Source: a bacterium
GTDB taxonomy: Bacteria > Zhuqueibacterota > Zhuqueibacteria > Residuimicrobiales > Residuimicrobiaceae
Direction of reading: 5' to 3'
Length of the DNA stretch: 64,000 nucleotides
Assembly (NCBI GenBank): GCA_029565685.1
Contig: JAKQNR010000025.1
Coordinates: 1 to 64,000, forward strand
Below, one piece after another: positions 34,616-42,876 of this stretch (positions within the stretch are counted from its first letter, which is position 1; each line of letters opens with the position of its first letter). The notes under the pieces are model-generated. The model saw only the letters and a program-made list of their open reading frames with translations, made no database searches and was not told where the DNA came from. The translations under genes were made by a program, and so were the position numbers.

Positions 34616-35824
34616 CAACCTTTGATTATTTCCTGCCTCGTTCTTTGCGCCGGCGATTCATCCGCCGGCCGGAGCGACACGGCATTCCCCAAACGCACCG
34701 ATCCTCTGCATGTGCGGATCGAGCGGTACGAACAGATCGCGCGCACCGATCACTGGAATGAAGGCCTCATACTGCCCCGCGTGATCTTTCCTCCAGCTGG
34801 TCTCGATCGTCCGGTGGTCGGCGGTCATGCCGACGCTCTGGACGAGACCGGACATCTTTTGGTTGGTTATTGCTATAAATATGCGGTTACCAAAGATCCG
34901 GCGGACCGGGCTGTGGCCGATCAGCTCTTTGACGGCATCGCCAGGCTGGAAACCGTGACCGGCGTTCCCGGTTGGATCGCCCGCAGCTGCTACCGCAGCG
35001 ATACGCCTCTGTGGCATGAGGCGGTTCTCTGGTATCCCATGGAGTGGCACGCCTCCACCGCCATGCCCGGCTATCGCTGGATGGGAGATCTGAGCTCTGA
35101 CAAATTCACCTCCCTGTTTTATTCCCTGGGCATCTATTGGGAATTCTGCGCCGATGCGGCGCATCAACAGCGAGCGGCGGACCTGCTCGATCGTTTTATC
35201 GGCCGCGTGATCGACGATCATTTCAGATTGGTGGATCTCGACGGCAAGATGACGCTCTGGGGCAATTTTTCACCGGATCTGCCGCATCAACCGCTCAACT
35301 CGCTCGAGATGCTGGCAGGGCTCAAAGTCTGCCACCGTCTCAGCGGCAAGGCGCGGTTTGATCAGGCCTATCGAATGCTGATCAACCGCTATCATTACGA
35401 CGACCATCAGCTGGAATCCAAGGTGATCTGGCCGCAGGAATGGCGCAACCGCTGGGATGACAACCATGCGGCGAAATCTCTGTACATGCTTCTGCGCTAT
35501 GAGGAGGACCGCTCCTTGCTCATCAAATATCGGATGAATTTGAATCGTCACTGGCATGTCTGGCGCACCCATGATTTCAGTTTTGAATGCGACGCGCTGT
35601 ATGTTCTTCTCTACCAGGTGCTCAGCGGCGAAAACGTCCTCACGCCGGAACGGATTCGGGGCATCCAGGATCTATGGGGCTTTGAGCGGCATGAATCCGA
35701 GTTCAGAATTCCCTGCGCACAGGGGGTGCGGCGCGTTCGCGCGATGGAACAGAAAAGCAATTGCACGTTGATCCAGACCTACTGGTTCGGACGGTATTAC
35801 GGACTCATCGATCCGTCCTGGTGA
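34592..35824 (+). CDS. Secreted protein of unknown function, probable alpha/alpha-toroid enzyme
   Basis: About 410 residues. The start is uncertain: GTG codons at 34577, 34592 and 34604 are all in frame and none has a good ribosome site. A hydrophobic N-terminus (PLIISCLVLCAG) suggests export. The remainder is helical, with paired W/H/E-rich segments (ALDETGHLLVGYCYKYAVT, WHEAVLWYPMEWHAST, LNSLEMLAGLKVCHRLSG, DDNHAAKSLYMLLRYEED, FECDALYVLLYQVL) spaced like the inner and outer helices of an (alpha/alpha)6 barrel. That would fit glycoside hydrolases or lyases. No family recognised. First gene of a likely operon with 35936 and 38456. Confidence 0.7.
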   Translation: MKIFVKIFQPLIISCLVLCAGDSSAGRSDTAFPKRTDPLHVRIERYEQIARTDHWNEGLILPRVIFPPAGLDRPVVGGHADALDETGHLLVGYCYKYAVTKDPADRAVADQLFDGIARLETVTGVPGWIARSCYRSDTPLWHEAVLWYPMEWHASTAMPGYRWMGDLSSDKFTSLFYSLGIYWEFCADAAHQQRAADLLDRFIGRVIDDHFRLVDLDGKMTLWGNFSPDLPHQPLNSLEMLAGLKVCHRLSGKARFDQAYRMLINRYHYDDHQLESKVIWPQEWRNRWDDNHAAKSLYMLLRYEEDRSLLIKYRMNLNRHWHVWRTHDFSFECDALYVLLYQVLSGENVLTPERIRGIQDLWGFERHESEFRIPCAQGVRRVRAMEQKSNCTLIQTYWFGRYYGLIDPSW

Positions 35825-35935
35825 TAAAACCCGGTCCGGGCCGTCCGGAATCGGTACGCGCAACCGACGAGCGCCGAAGCCGGTCGTTAAATCCCCGAGC
35901 CATTTTTATTAAGGACCTGTCGCAGGAAAACGCCG

Positions 35936-38437
35936 ATGAGAACAGCAGCCCCTTTTTTCCTAATCCTCGTTTTGACGGCCGGCGCATGGGCAGAGGCGCC
36001 GCAGACGATGGACTTGAGCCAGGGGTGGAAGTTCAGACCCGAGCCGGCCGGACCTATGCCCGCCTGGCAGAGGGCATGGGTCGCTGACGCAGACTGGGCG
36101 GTTTTGCATGCCGGCCGTTGCTGGGAGGAGCAGGGCTTTGCCAACACCGACGGATTCGCCTGGTACCGTAAAGAGGTCAGCGTGCCCGTTGAATGGGCGG
36201 GCCGACCGGTATGGCTGATTCTGGGCGCGGTGAACGATGCCTTCAGCCTCTATTGCAATGCGCAGCCAGTGAACGAATTCGGCGACGACAGCCGGCACAG
36301 CGTGGCCAACATTCCGTCTCTGGCGAATCTACAACCTTTTCTCAAGCCTGGAAGCCGGAACGTGCTGGCGCTGCGCGTATGCGACTGGGGCGGCAGCGGC
36401 GGCATCTGGCAGCCGCCCTGTCTGCTCACGGTGGATGAGACGGTGATCGATCGATTCCCCTTGCTTTTTGGTCATCGTGCGCCTGAGGCGAACAGGATCG
36501 ACGCGGTTTTGAACCTCGCGCAGCTGGGCCGAAATTGGAACCGGTGCCGGGCTGAGTTTTCTCTGGCCGACGCATCGACCGACCGGATTCTGCGGCGCAC
36601 TCTACACACGCTGAGCGACGATCCGGCCGTGCTTCGTGAAAGCTTTATCCAGCCGTCCGCTGTCCCTTGCCGCCTGATCGCCCGGCTGTTTTCCCCGGAC
36701 AACGCGGTGGTGCTGGAACGCTCACTCGTCGTTGAGCCCCAAGCCGATTCAGCCCGTAATGAGCCGGGATTAAAAGTGCTGAATAATTTTGTCACTGAAC
36801 TCCTTCGCCGGCCGCTGCAGCCGGCGAAGGCGCTTACGGCGCCGTTTTACAATCCCCGCGAAGGCTGGATCTTTTTCGCTCTTCCGGGTCTTTCAGACAA
36901 AGTGAAAGCAGAGGTGGACCAGCGCGTTTCGATACAATGGCGACTCGATCCCCTGGACCGCACACCGGAGGCCATGCTCTATCTCGCCAGAGGCACGCAT
37001 ACGCTGCAGCTCAACGGACTCGAGAGCGGAGAGCTGATCATCCGCGCCGTGCCGGAGATCATCTTCAGTCAGTATCCGAGCACGCCGCATCTCGAACCCT
37101 TTGGGCCCTATGACTGGGAATTTTTGACGCGCCATGTGCTCTCACAGGTCAACACTCTGGTGACCGGCGACGTTCCGGATCATCTGGAAGAGTGGCGAGC
37201 GGAGGGACGCAAGTGGCTGGTCCATGCCTCCCTGCCGGGCCTTGGCGATAAGACTCCTCCGCCGGCCGATCAGGTCTACAACGCCTGGGCGTCGAACCCG
37301 GGCGTCACACGGCCCGAGTTCGGCGGCATCATCGTCGATGAGTTTATGCTCGCGTCCAGTGCGCACTATCAGCCGTGGACCGAGGCGATGGTCCGGCTGC
37401 ACCAGCTTCCCGGCTTTTCCACAAAGCGCTTCTATGCCTACTGCAACGATCTGTTCCAGAATCCCTATCTGCCGGCTTTTAGTTTCAGTCAGACGCTTTT
37501 GTTCCACAACGGCCGGTTTGCCCTGGAGCGATATCTGCCGCTGCCGGCCACCGAGGCCGAGGCCTATGCGCAGTTTGACCAAGAATTCCGCCATGCGGCC
37601 CTGGTCGGTGGTCGCCAGTTGCCCGGATTTAACGAGCATCTGGTCGTGGTCCTCGGCTACTTGTCCGATCCGCCGGAGATGCTCAACCGCCTGCCGCAGG
37701 TCAATTACAAGGCGTTCATCGATATGCAATTGCATTTTCTCGCCACAGATCCCGCGATGAACGGTTTGTTCGGCATTCAGGAGTATCTGTCGAGCTATGC
37801 GGATGAGGAGGTACTGCGCTGGGCTCATCGCCTGTTCCGTCACTATTGCATTGAAGGAAAGCGCACCCGCTTCACTTCAGAACCGTACCTTTTGCCGCAT
37901 ATTAAAAATTCGGATTTTCTTGATGGAATGGAAGGCTGGCGGGCGGAACCGGCTGAGAGCGGCGCCGTTAAGCCGGGAAAACTGGAAGGTTTCAGCTGGC
38001 TGCAGGGGCGCTACCCGCGCATCGCGCAGGGCGATCAGGGGATGCTGTTCAAACGGTCCAGCCGCGGGCCGAACCGGCTGCGCCAGCGCCTGCAAGCCCT
38101 GCAGCCAGGCCACTGGTATTCGATAAAGCTGATCTCTGCAGACGTCCGTCACTTGGAGGTTAAACAAACGCTGGGATTGGCCATGGAATTGGACCGCGTC
38201 CGCCTGGATTCGACGCGCAGTTTTCACTATGTTTTCCCCAGCAATTATGCGCATACGTTCGGACCCTACCATGCCGGTCATCCTGCCTGGATCAACTATC
38301 AGCGGATCGTTTTTCAGGCTTTAGAGCCGTCGGCTGAACTGACGATTTCCGACTGGCGGGGCGACACTCCCGGCGGCCCGGCAGGGCAGGAGATTCTTTT
38401 CAATTTCATTGAAGTGAAGCCGTATTTCAAAGAATAA
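35936..38437 (+). CDS. Large secreted enzyme with GH2-like N-terminus, unassigned family
   Basis: 833 residues; GCAGGAAAACGCCG precedes the ATG. Signal peptide APFFLILVLTAGAWA. Residues 25-170 resemble the GH2 sugar-binding jelly roll (MDLSQGWKFRPEP, FAWYRKEVSVP, PVWLILGAVNDAFSLYCNA, NVLALRVCDWGGSGGIWQPP). Instead of the GH2 barrel there follows a distinct region with EFGGIIVDEFMLASS, FYAYCNDLFQNP, FNEHLVVVLGYLSDPP and MNGLFGIQEYLSSYADEEVL, suggesting a TIM barrel with several acidic candidates (VDEF, IQEYL). A beta-sandwich of about 170 residues ends the chain. Probably a glycoside hydrolase; substrate unknown. It ends 18 bp before the GH2 beta-galactosidase gene. Confidence 0.75.
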   Translation: MRTAAPFFLILVLTAGAWAEAPQTMDLSQGWKFRPEPAGPMPAWQRAWVADADWAVLHAGRCWEEQGFANTDGFAWYRKEVSVPVEWAGRPVWLILGAVNDAFSLYCNAQPVNEFGDDSRHSVANIPSLANLQPFLKPGSRNVLALRVCDWGGSGGIWQPPCLLTVDETVIDRFPLLFGHRAPEANRIDAVLNLAQLGRNWNRCRAEFSLADASTDRILRRTLHTLSDDPAVLRESFIQPSAVPCRLIARLFSPDNAVVLERSLVVEPQADSARNEPGLKVLNNFVTELLRRPLQPAKALTAPFYNPREGWIFFALPGLSDKVKAEVDQRVSIQWRLDPLDRTPEAMLYLARGTHTLQLNGLESGELIIRAVPEIIFSQYPSTPHLEPFGPYDWEFLTRHVLSQVNTLVTGDVPDHLEEWRAEGRKWLVHASLPGLGDKTPPPADQVYNAWASNPGVTRPEFGGIIVDEFMLASSAHYQPWTEAMVRLHQLPGFSTKRFYAYCNDLFQNPYLPAFSFSQTLLFHNGRFALERYLPLPATEAEAYAQFDQEFRHAALVGGRQLPGFNEHLVVVLGYLSDPPEMLNRLPQVNYKAFIDMQLHFLATDPAMNGLFGIQEYLSSYADEEVLRWAHRLFRHYCIEGKRTRFTSEPYLLPHIKNSDFLDGMEGWRAEPAESGAVKPGKLEGFSWLQGRYPRIAQGDQGMLFKRSSRGPNRLRQRLQALQPGHWYSIKLISADVRHLEVKQTLGLAMELDRVRLDSTRSFHYVFPSNYAHTFGPYHAGHPAWINYQRIVFQALEPSAELTISDWRGDTPGGPAGQEILFNFIEVKPYFKE

Positions 38438-38455
38438 AAATGGAGCGCCTGAAAA

Positions 38456-40834
38456 ATGAAGTTCAGAATCTTGGCCATCGCCGTGTTGATCGGCTCCGCT
38501 CATTCGCAGCTGTTCGCGCAGTCGGTTGGAAGAGAAAATTTCGACCGCGGCTGGAAGTTTCATCTCGGCGACGTGGCAGGCGCCGAACAAGCTTCCTTTC
38601 CCGACCAGAGCTGGCGAAGGCTGGACGTGCCCCATGACTGGAGCATTGAGGGCACGTTCAAACCCGATCATCCCTCAGGCCATCAGGGCGGCTTGCTGCC
38701 CGGCGGCATCGGCTGGTACCGGAAAAAGTTCCAGCTTTCCTTCGTGGAGAATAAAAAATTTTACATCGTCTTTGACGGCGTCTACAAGAACAGCACGGTC
38801 TATATCAACGGCCGGCCATTGGGAACCCGGCCCTATGGGTATGCCACTTTTCAATACGACCTGACGGGTCATGTGCACGCCGGTGAAAACGTGTTGGCGG
38901 TAAAAGTGGACAACTCGCAACAACCGGATTCGCGCTGGTATACCGGCGCCGGCATCTATCGCCATGTGTGGTTCATTACGACCACGCCCATTCATATTCG
39001 TCCCTGGGGGACCTTTGTTATCACGCCAAAAGTTACCCGGCGGGAGGCGCAGGTTCAAGCGACGACCCAGGTGGCCAACGACAGCCACGAGGATGTCGAT
39101 CTGGTGCTGGTGTCTTCGATAGCCGATGCGGACGGCAAACGGGTCGCGTCGCAGCGGCAAACTTTCCGGTCCGCGGCTGGATCCGTCATGGCTGTGGATA
39201 CCCGGATTCGAGTGAAAGCGCCCAAATTATGGGATGTGCAGAATCCAAACCTGTACCGGCTGACCAGCGAGGTTTTTAAAGGCTCGGAGTTGACGGACGC
39301 TTATGTTACGCCGTTCGGCATCCGTTCCATCGCCTGGAAATCAGACAGCGGCTTTTTTCTGAACGGCGAAAACGTCAGGATTCTGGGCGTGTGCAACCAC
39401 CATGACCTGGGTTGTCTGGGCGCTGCAGTTAACCACCGGGCTCTGCAGCGGCAACTGCAGCTGCTGAAATCCATGGGCTGCAACGCCATCCGCTGCAGCC
39501 ATAATCTGATGGCGCCCGAGCTGCTGGACTTGTGCGATCAAATGGGCTTTCTGGTGATGGACGAAGCGTTTGACTGCTGGTATATCGGCAAGGATGCCGC
39601 ACCCCATGGCTTTCAGAATTACTTTCACGAATGGCATGAGCGCGAGATCGTCGACATGGTTCTGCGCGATCGCAATCATCCCTCTGTCATCCTCTGGAGC
39701 ATCGGCAATGAGATCAAGGAACAATGGTTTCCGGGCAGCACTAACGGCGGCGAGATCGCTCGTAAACTGGTCGGCCTGATCAAAAAATACGACGACACCC
39801 GGTTCACCACCTCTGCATTTAATTTTATCCGCGAGGCGGATGAAAAGGGGATGACCGCCGCGGTGGATGTTGTGGGATTCAACTATTCCATCGACCTGTA
39901 CGACCAAATGAGGGGCAAGCATCCGGACTGGTTCTATATCGCCAGTGAAACCACTTCCCAGTTCGACAGCCGGGGCGTATACCATTTCACCCTGGATACG
40001 CTGGTCAAAACGTTCCCGGACTGTCAGACCTCGGCTTTTGACGACGCCGGCGGCGGAACGACTCATGAAAAGGGGTGGCGGGCGGTCAAAGCGCGCCCCT
40101 GGCTGGCGGGATTGTTCGTCTGGACCGGCTTTGATTACATCGGCGAGCCGTCGCCCTATCAGAATTTCAGCGTCAGCTCTTATTTCGGCATATTCGATCT
40201 GTGCGGCTTTGCCAAGGACGCCTATTATTTTTATAAAAGCCAATGGACCGATGAGCCGATGGTGCATCTTTTGCCCCATTGGAATTGGCAGCCGGGACAG
40301 ACCGTTGACGTGATCGCCTATACCAACTGCGAGGAGGTCAGGCTTTTCCTCAACGAGCAGCCGTTGGCAGTGAAAAAAATGATGCCGGAGCACAAATTAT
40401 CGTTGCGCTGGACTCTGCCCTTTACGCCGGGCATTTTGCGGGCAGAGGGATTTCGCAACGGCCGTCTGGCTGCAAAGGACACCGTGCGCACAGCAGGAGA
40501 TGCGGCCAAAGTGATGCTGTCCGCCGACCGCAGCCGGCTGCGTGCCGACGGCAAGGACCTTTCTTTTATTACGGTGAAAATCGCCGACGAAAACGGCACG
40601 CTCTGTCCTACGGCGGATAACTTGGTCTTGTTCGAGATCTCGGGCCAGGGAACAATCGCCGGCGTCGGCAATGGCGATCCGGTAAGTCGGGAGTCCTTTA
40701 AGGGCAGGCAGCGGCATGCTTTCAGCGGTTTGTGTCAGGTGGTGCTGCAGAGCACGGATACAAAAGGCCGACTCGAACTAAAGGCGTCGTCAGTGGGGCT
40801 GGCCGATGCGAAAATATCCATTATCACCGAATGA
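38456..40834 (+). CDS. GH2 beta-galactosidase-like enzyme, secreted (paralogue A)
   Basis: 792 residues with a signal peptide (ILAIAVLIGSAHSQLFAQ). Domain order: sugar-binding jelly roll (WRRLDVPHDWSIEG, GIGWYRKKF, TVYINGRPLG), Ig-like (PKLWDVQNPNLYRLTSEV), TIM barrel (GVCNHHDLGCLGAA, GCNAIRCSHN, NHPSVILWSIGNE), DUF4982-like and a C-terminal Ig-like domain (Glyco_hydro2_C5 type; ADGKDLSFITVKIADENG). Acid/base Glu419 lies in SIGNE; nucleophile Glu498 is in the ASETTSQ segment. It is probably a periplasmic exo-beta-galactosidase on oligosaccharides. The close paralogue is at 45272. Third gene after 34592 and 35936. Confidence 0.92.
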   Translation: MKFRILAIAVLIGSAHSQLFAQSVGRENFDRGWKFHLGDVAGAEQASFPDQSWRRLDVPHDWSIEGTFKPDHPSGHQGGLLPGGIGWYRKKFQLSFVENKKFYIVFDGVYKNSTVYINGRPLGTRPYGYATFQYDLTGHVHAGENVLAVKVDNSQQPDSRWYTGAGIYRHVWFITTTPIHIRPWGTFVITPKVTRREAQVQATTQVANDSHEDVDLVLVSSIADADGKRVASQRQTFRSAAGSVMAVDTRIRVKAPKLWDVQNPNLYRLTSEVFKGSELTDAYVTPFGIRSIAWKSDSGFFLNGENVRILGVCNHHDLGCLGAAVNHRALQRQLQLLKSMGCNAIRCSHNLMAPELLDLCDQMGFLVMDEAFDCWYIGKDAAPHGFQNYFHEWHEREIVDMVLRDRNHPSVILWSIGNEIKEQWFPGSTNGGEIARKLVGLIKKYDDTRFTTSAFNFIREADEKGMTAAVDVVGFNYSIDLYDQMRGKHPDWFYIASETTSQFDSRGVYHFTLDTLVKTFPDCQTSAFDDAGGGTTHEKGWRAVKARPWLAGLFVWTGFDYIGEPSPYQNFSVSSYFGIFDLCGFAKDAYYFYKSQWTDEPMVHLLPHWNWQPGQTVDVIAYTNCEEVRLFLNEQPLAVKKMMPEHKLSLRWTLPFTPGILRAEGFRNGRLAAKDTVRTAGDAAKVMLSADRSRLRADGKDLSFITVKIADENGTLCPTADNLVLFEISGQGTIAGVGNGDPVSRESFKGRQRHAFSGLCQVVLQSTDTKGRLELKASSVGLADAKISIITE

Positions 40835-40851
40835 TGAGTCGTCTGGCTTGT

Positions 40852-42654
40852 TCAAGGTAAAAATTGCAGATTGGTCATCGGCCGGCCGTTGGCATCGGTA
40901 AAGCGCATAAACAGCCCCCACATTCCCGCCCGGTTATAGACTTTGACCTCGAACCGGGATTTTCCTGCCGGCAGGGTCAACGGTATGACCTCCTTATCGT
41001 ACTCTAAACCGCGTACGCCCTGAAACCGGTAAACCTCCTTGCCGTTCTGACGGATGATCGCGTCGTCATCGGAACAAAAAAGCAGGCGTACGAATTGTTC
41101 TGTGGGGCTGATCACCTCGCATACGGCATAGGCCATGCAGTTTCGTACCAGGCCATGGGCGCCGTAAAAAGAGGTGAATCCCATGGCGCCGCAGGTGGAT
41201 TCCCTTTTGCGCCAGCCGGACTTGCCGAATTTTGTTGCATAGACAGCGGCCAAATCCACTGCGCCGTCCGGCGGAAATTGCGCGTCCAGCCCTTGATTCA
41301 GAGTGTCGGCAAAAGGGGCGATCACGTACCAGGCCGGCACCACGCCGTACAGCGGCTGCGGTTCTTGCCAATGGCCTTGCGGCTGAATGCGTTTTTTCCG
41401 CATCGACTCGGTCTCGGGCCGCACGTGCAACCCTCCGCTCTCCAGTATCTCTCTATGGGCCTTGGTGATGACCTGTTCCAGGTCCGGCAGGTCAGCCCAA
41501 CCGGGCAAATCCCCGGCGCGAGTGATGAAAGCAACGAGCCCGCTGGCGCCTTCGCGGACAAAATCCTCGAGCTGTTCGCGAAGCTGTTCCGCGGTGGGCA
41601 CCCCCTGTCCGGTTTGAGCGATGGAGCCGTCGAAAGCCTGATAGATGCCCACAAAGGGGATGCCCGGTACGCGGGTGCGTGCGGTGGTCAACATGCGTTG
41701 CACTTCCTGGCTGGTCCGTTCGCGCTCGTATCGTTTGGTGCTCACCGGATACCAATAGATGAACATGATGTCGCAGACGCCGGGCGCCAGGTTGACGATG
41801 GAACCGGCATCGCCGAATCCGGCGCAAACCGGATGCCGGCCGCCGGGATCGGCTTTTTGCACCGTTCGATACAATGCCCGCAGGGCGGAGACCGCATCGC
41901 CGGGGCTGTCATCGAGCACATAATAGCCAAACAGATTGGGCGAATCTTTGATACGCTCTACTTGGTCGGCACAGGCCTGCGGCCAGAACAGGATGGTCCC
42001 TTCGTGATGTGCAGCCGGCTGCGTGCCGCCGTACCCCCGCTGGCAGTTGATCAGGGCAGTGGGGGTCAGGCTTTCATAGAAAATCAGCTCATCGTCGATC
42101 TGTACGATATGCGTGTCCTGCGCCCCCGGCCGACGCTCACAGAAAAGAGGAATCGTTGACTGCCGGGCGGTCACCGGTTCCGCCAGTTTAACGCCGTGAT
42201 ACACGGTGTTAGTCAAATGATACAGCACCTTGATGCCGTGCTTTCGACAATAAGCGCCTTCAGCAGTAGTGGGATTCAAATCATCTTCATCGCCGAGGAT
42301 GAGGTTCATGCCGACGGCCTGGATTTTTTTCAGGTCCGCCATCCTGTCCGTTCCCGCCAGGTAGGTGCCGAGAATGGGTTTGCCATCGATGAGCCAGGGT
42401 AGTGAATGCAATTTCATTATAGAGCCCTGGTTATCGACTGCTCCGTGTTCGGCCGGCCGGGCTGCCGCTGAGGGTGAGCCGACGGATGCATTGTGGGCCG
42501 TTTGGGAACGTTTGGCGCAGCCTGTGCCGCTCACGCTGATCAGAAAAAGAGAGGCGGAAAGAAAAAATAGGGCCGAGTTGGCCGTCGCTCGGCCTGGATG
42601 TCGCAGCCAGGTTCGTTTTACGCAAGTCGGGGTACATCTTCTGTTCAAATGCAT
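40852..42654 (-). CDS. Secreted lipoprotein enzyme, TIM-barrel-like with shared C-terminal beta-domain
   Basis: 600 residues; AGGA lies 6 bases before the ATG. A long charged n-region precedes a lipoprotein signal (ALFFLSASLFLISVSGTGC). The middle (residues 80-400) reads as a beta/alpha barrel: LKKIQAVGMNLILGDEDD, HGIKVLYHLTN, FGYYVLDDSPGDAVSAL and CDIMFIYWYPV, with LDDSPG a possible active-site loop. The last 150 residues (WYVIAPFADTLNQGLDAQFP ... DDDAIIRQNGKEVYRFQG ... AGMWGLFMRFTDANG) match in pattern the C-terminus of the GH39-like protein at 60993-63275 and suggest a carbohydrate-binding or PA14-like module. Convergent with the GH2 gene. Function not recognised beyond this. Confidence 0.75.
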   Translation of the reverse strand: MHLNRRCTPTCVKRTWLRHPGRATANSALFFLSASLFLISVSGTGCAKRSQTAHNASVGSPSAAARPAEHGAVDNQGSIMKLHSLPWLIDGKPILGTYLAGTDRMADLKKIQAVGMNLILGDEDDLNPTTAEGAYCRKHGIKVLYHLTNTVYHGVKLAEPVTARQSTIPLFCERRPGAQDTHIVQIDDELIFYESLTPTALINCQRGYGGTQPAAHHEGTILFWPQACADQVERIKDSPNLFGYYVLDDSPGDAVSALRALYRTVQKADPGGRHPVCAGFGDAGSIVNLAPGVCDIMFIYWYPVSTKRYERERTSQEVQRMLTTARTRVPGIPFVGIYQAFDGSIAQTGQGVPTAEQLREQLEDFVREGASGLVAFITRAGDLPGWADLPDLEQVITKAHREILESGGLHVRPETESMRKKRIQPQGHWQEPQPLYGVVPAWYVIAPFADTLNQGLDAQFPPDGAVDLAAVYATKFGKSGWRKRESTCGAMGFTSFYGAHGLVRNCMAYAVCEVISPTEQFVRLLFCSDDDAIIRQNGKEVYRFQGVRGLEYDKEVIPLTLPAGKSRFEVKVYNRAGMWGLFMRFTDANGRPMTNLQFLP

Positions 42655-42876
42655 AAGGAGTCCTGTCGGTCAAGTGAAATGATTAGGGCCGATCCGGAGG
42701 CAAGCGAACCGGCATTAAAGAGGAATTGGGTCGAGTATGAAATATCGGCCCGGTGAGAGAATATAGCACCCTTGCAGGATAATCGCAACAGGATCCGCAT
42801 GGTGTGGCATTCGCCGCAGCCTAAGGGATTTCGTTGAATGAAGGAGGTTCCTTTTTTTAGCTGGAAGGAGCGCTGT

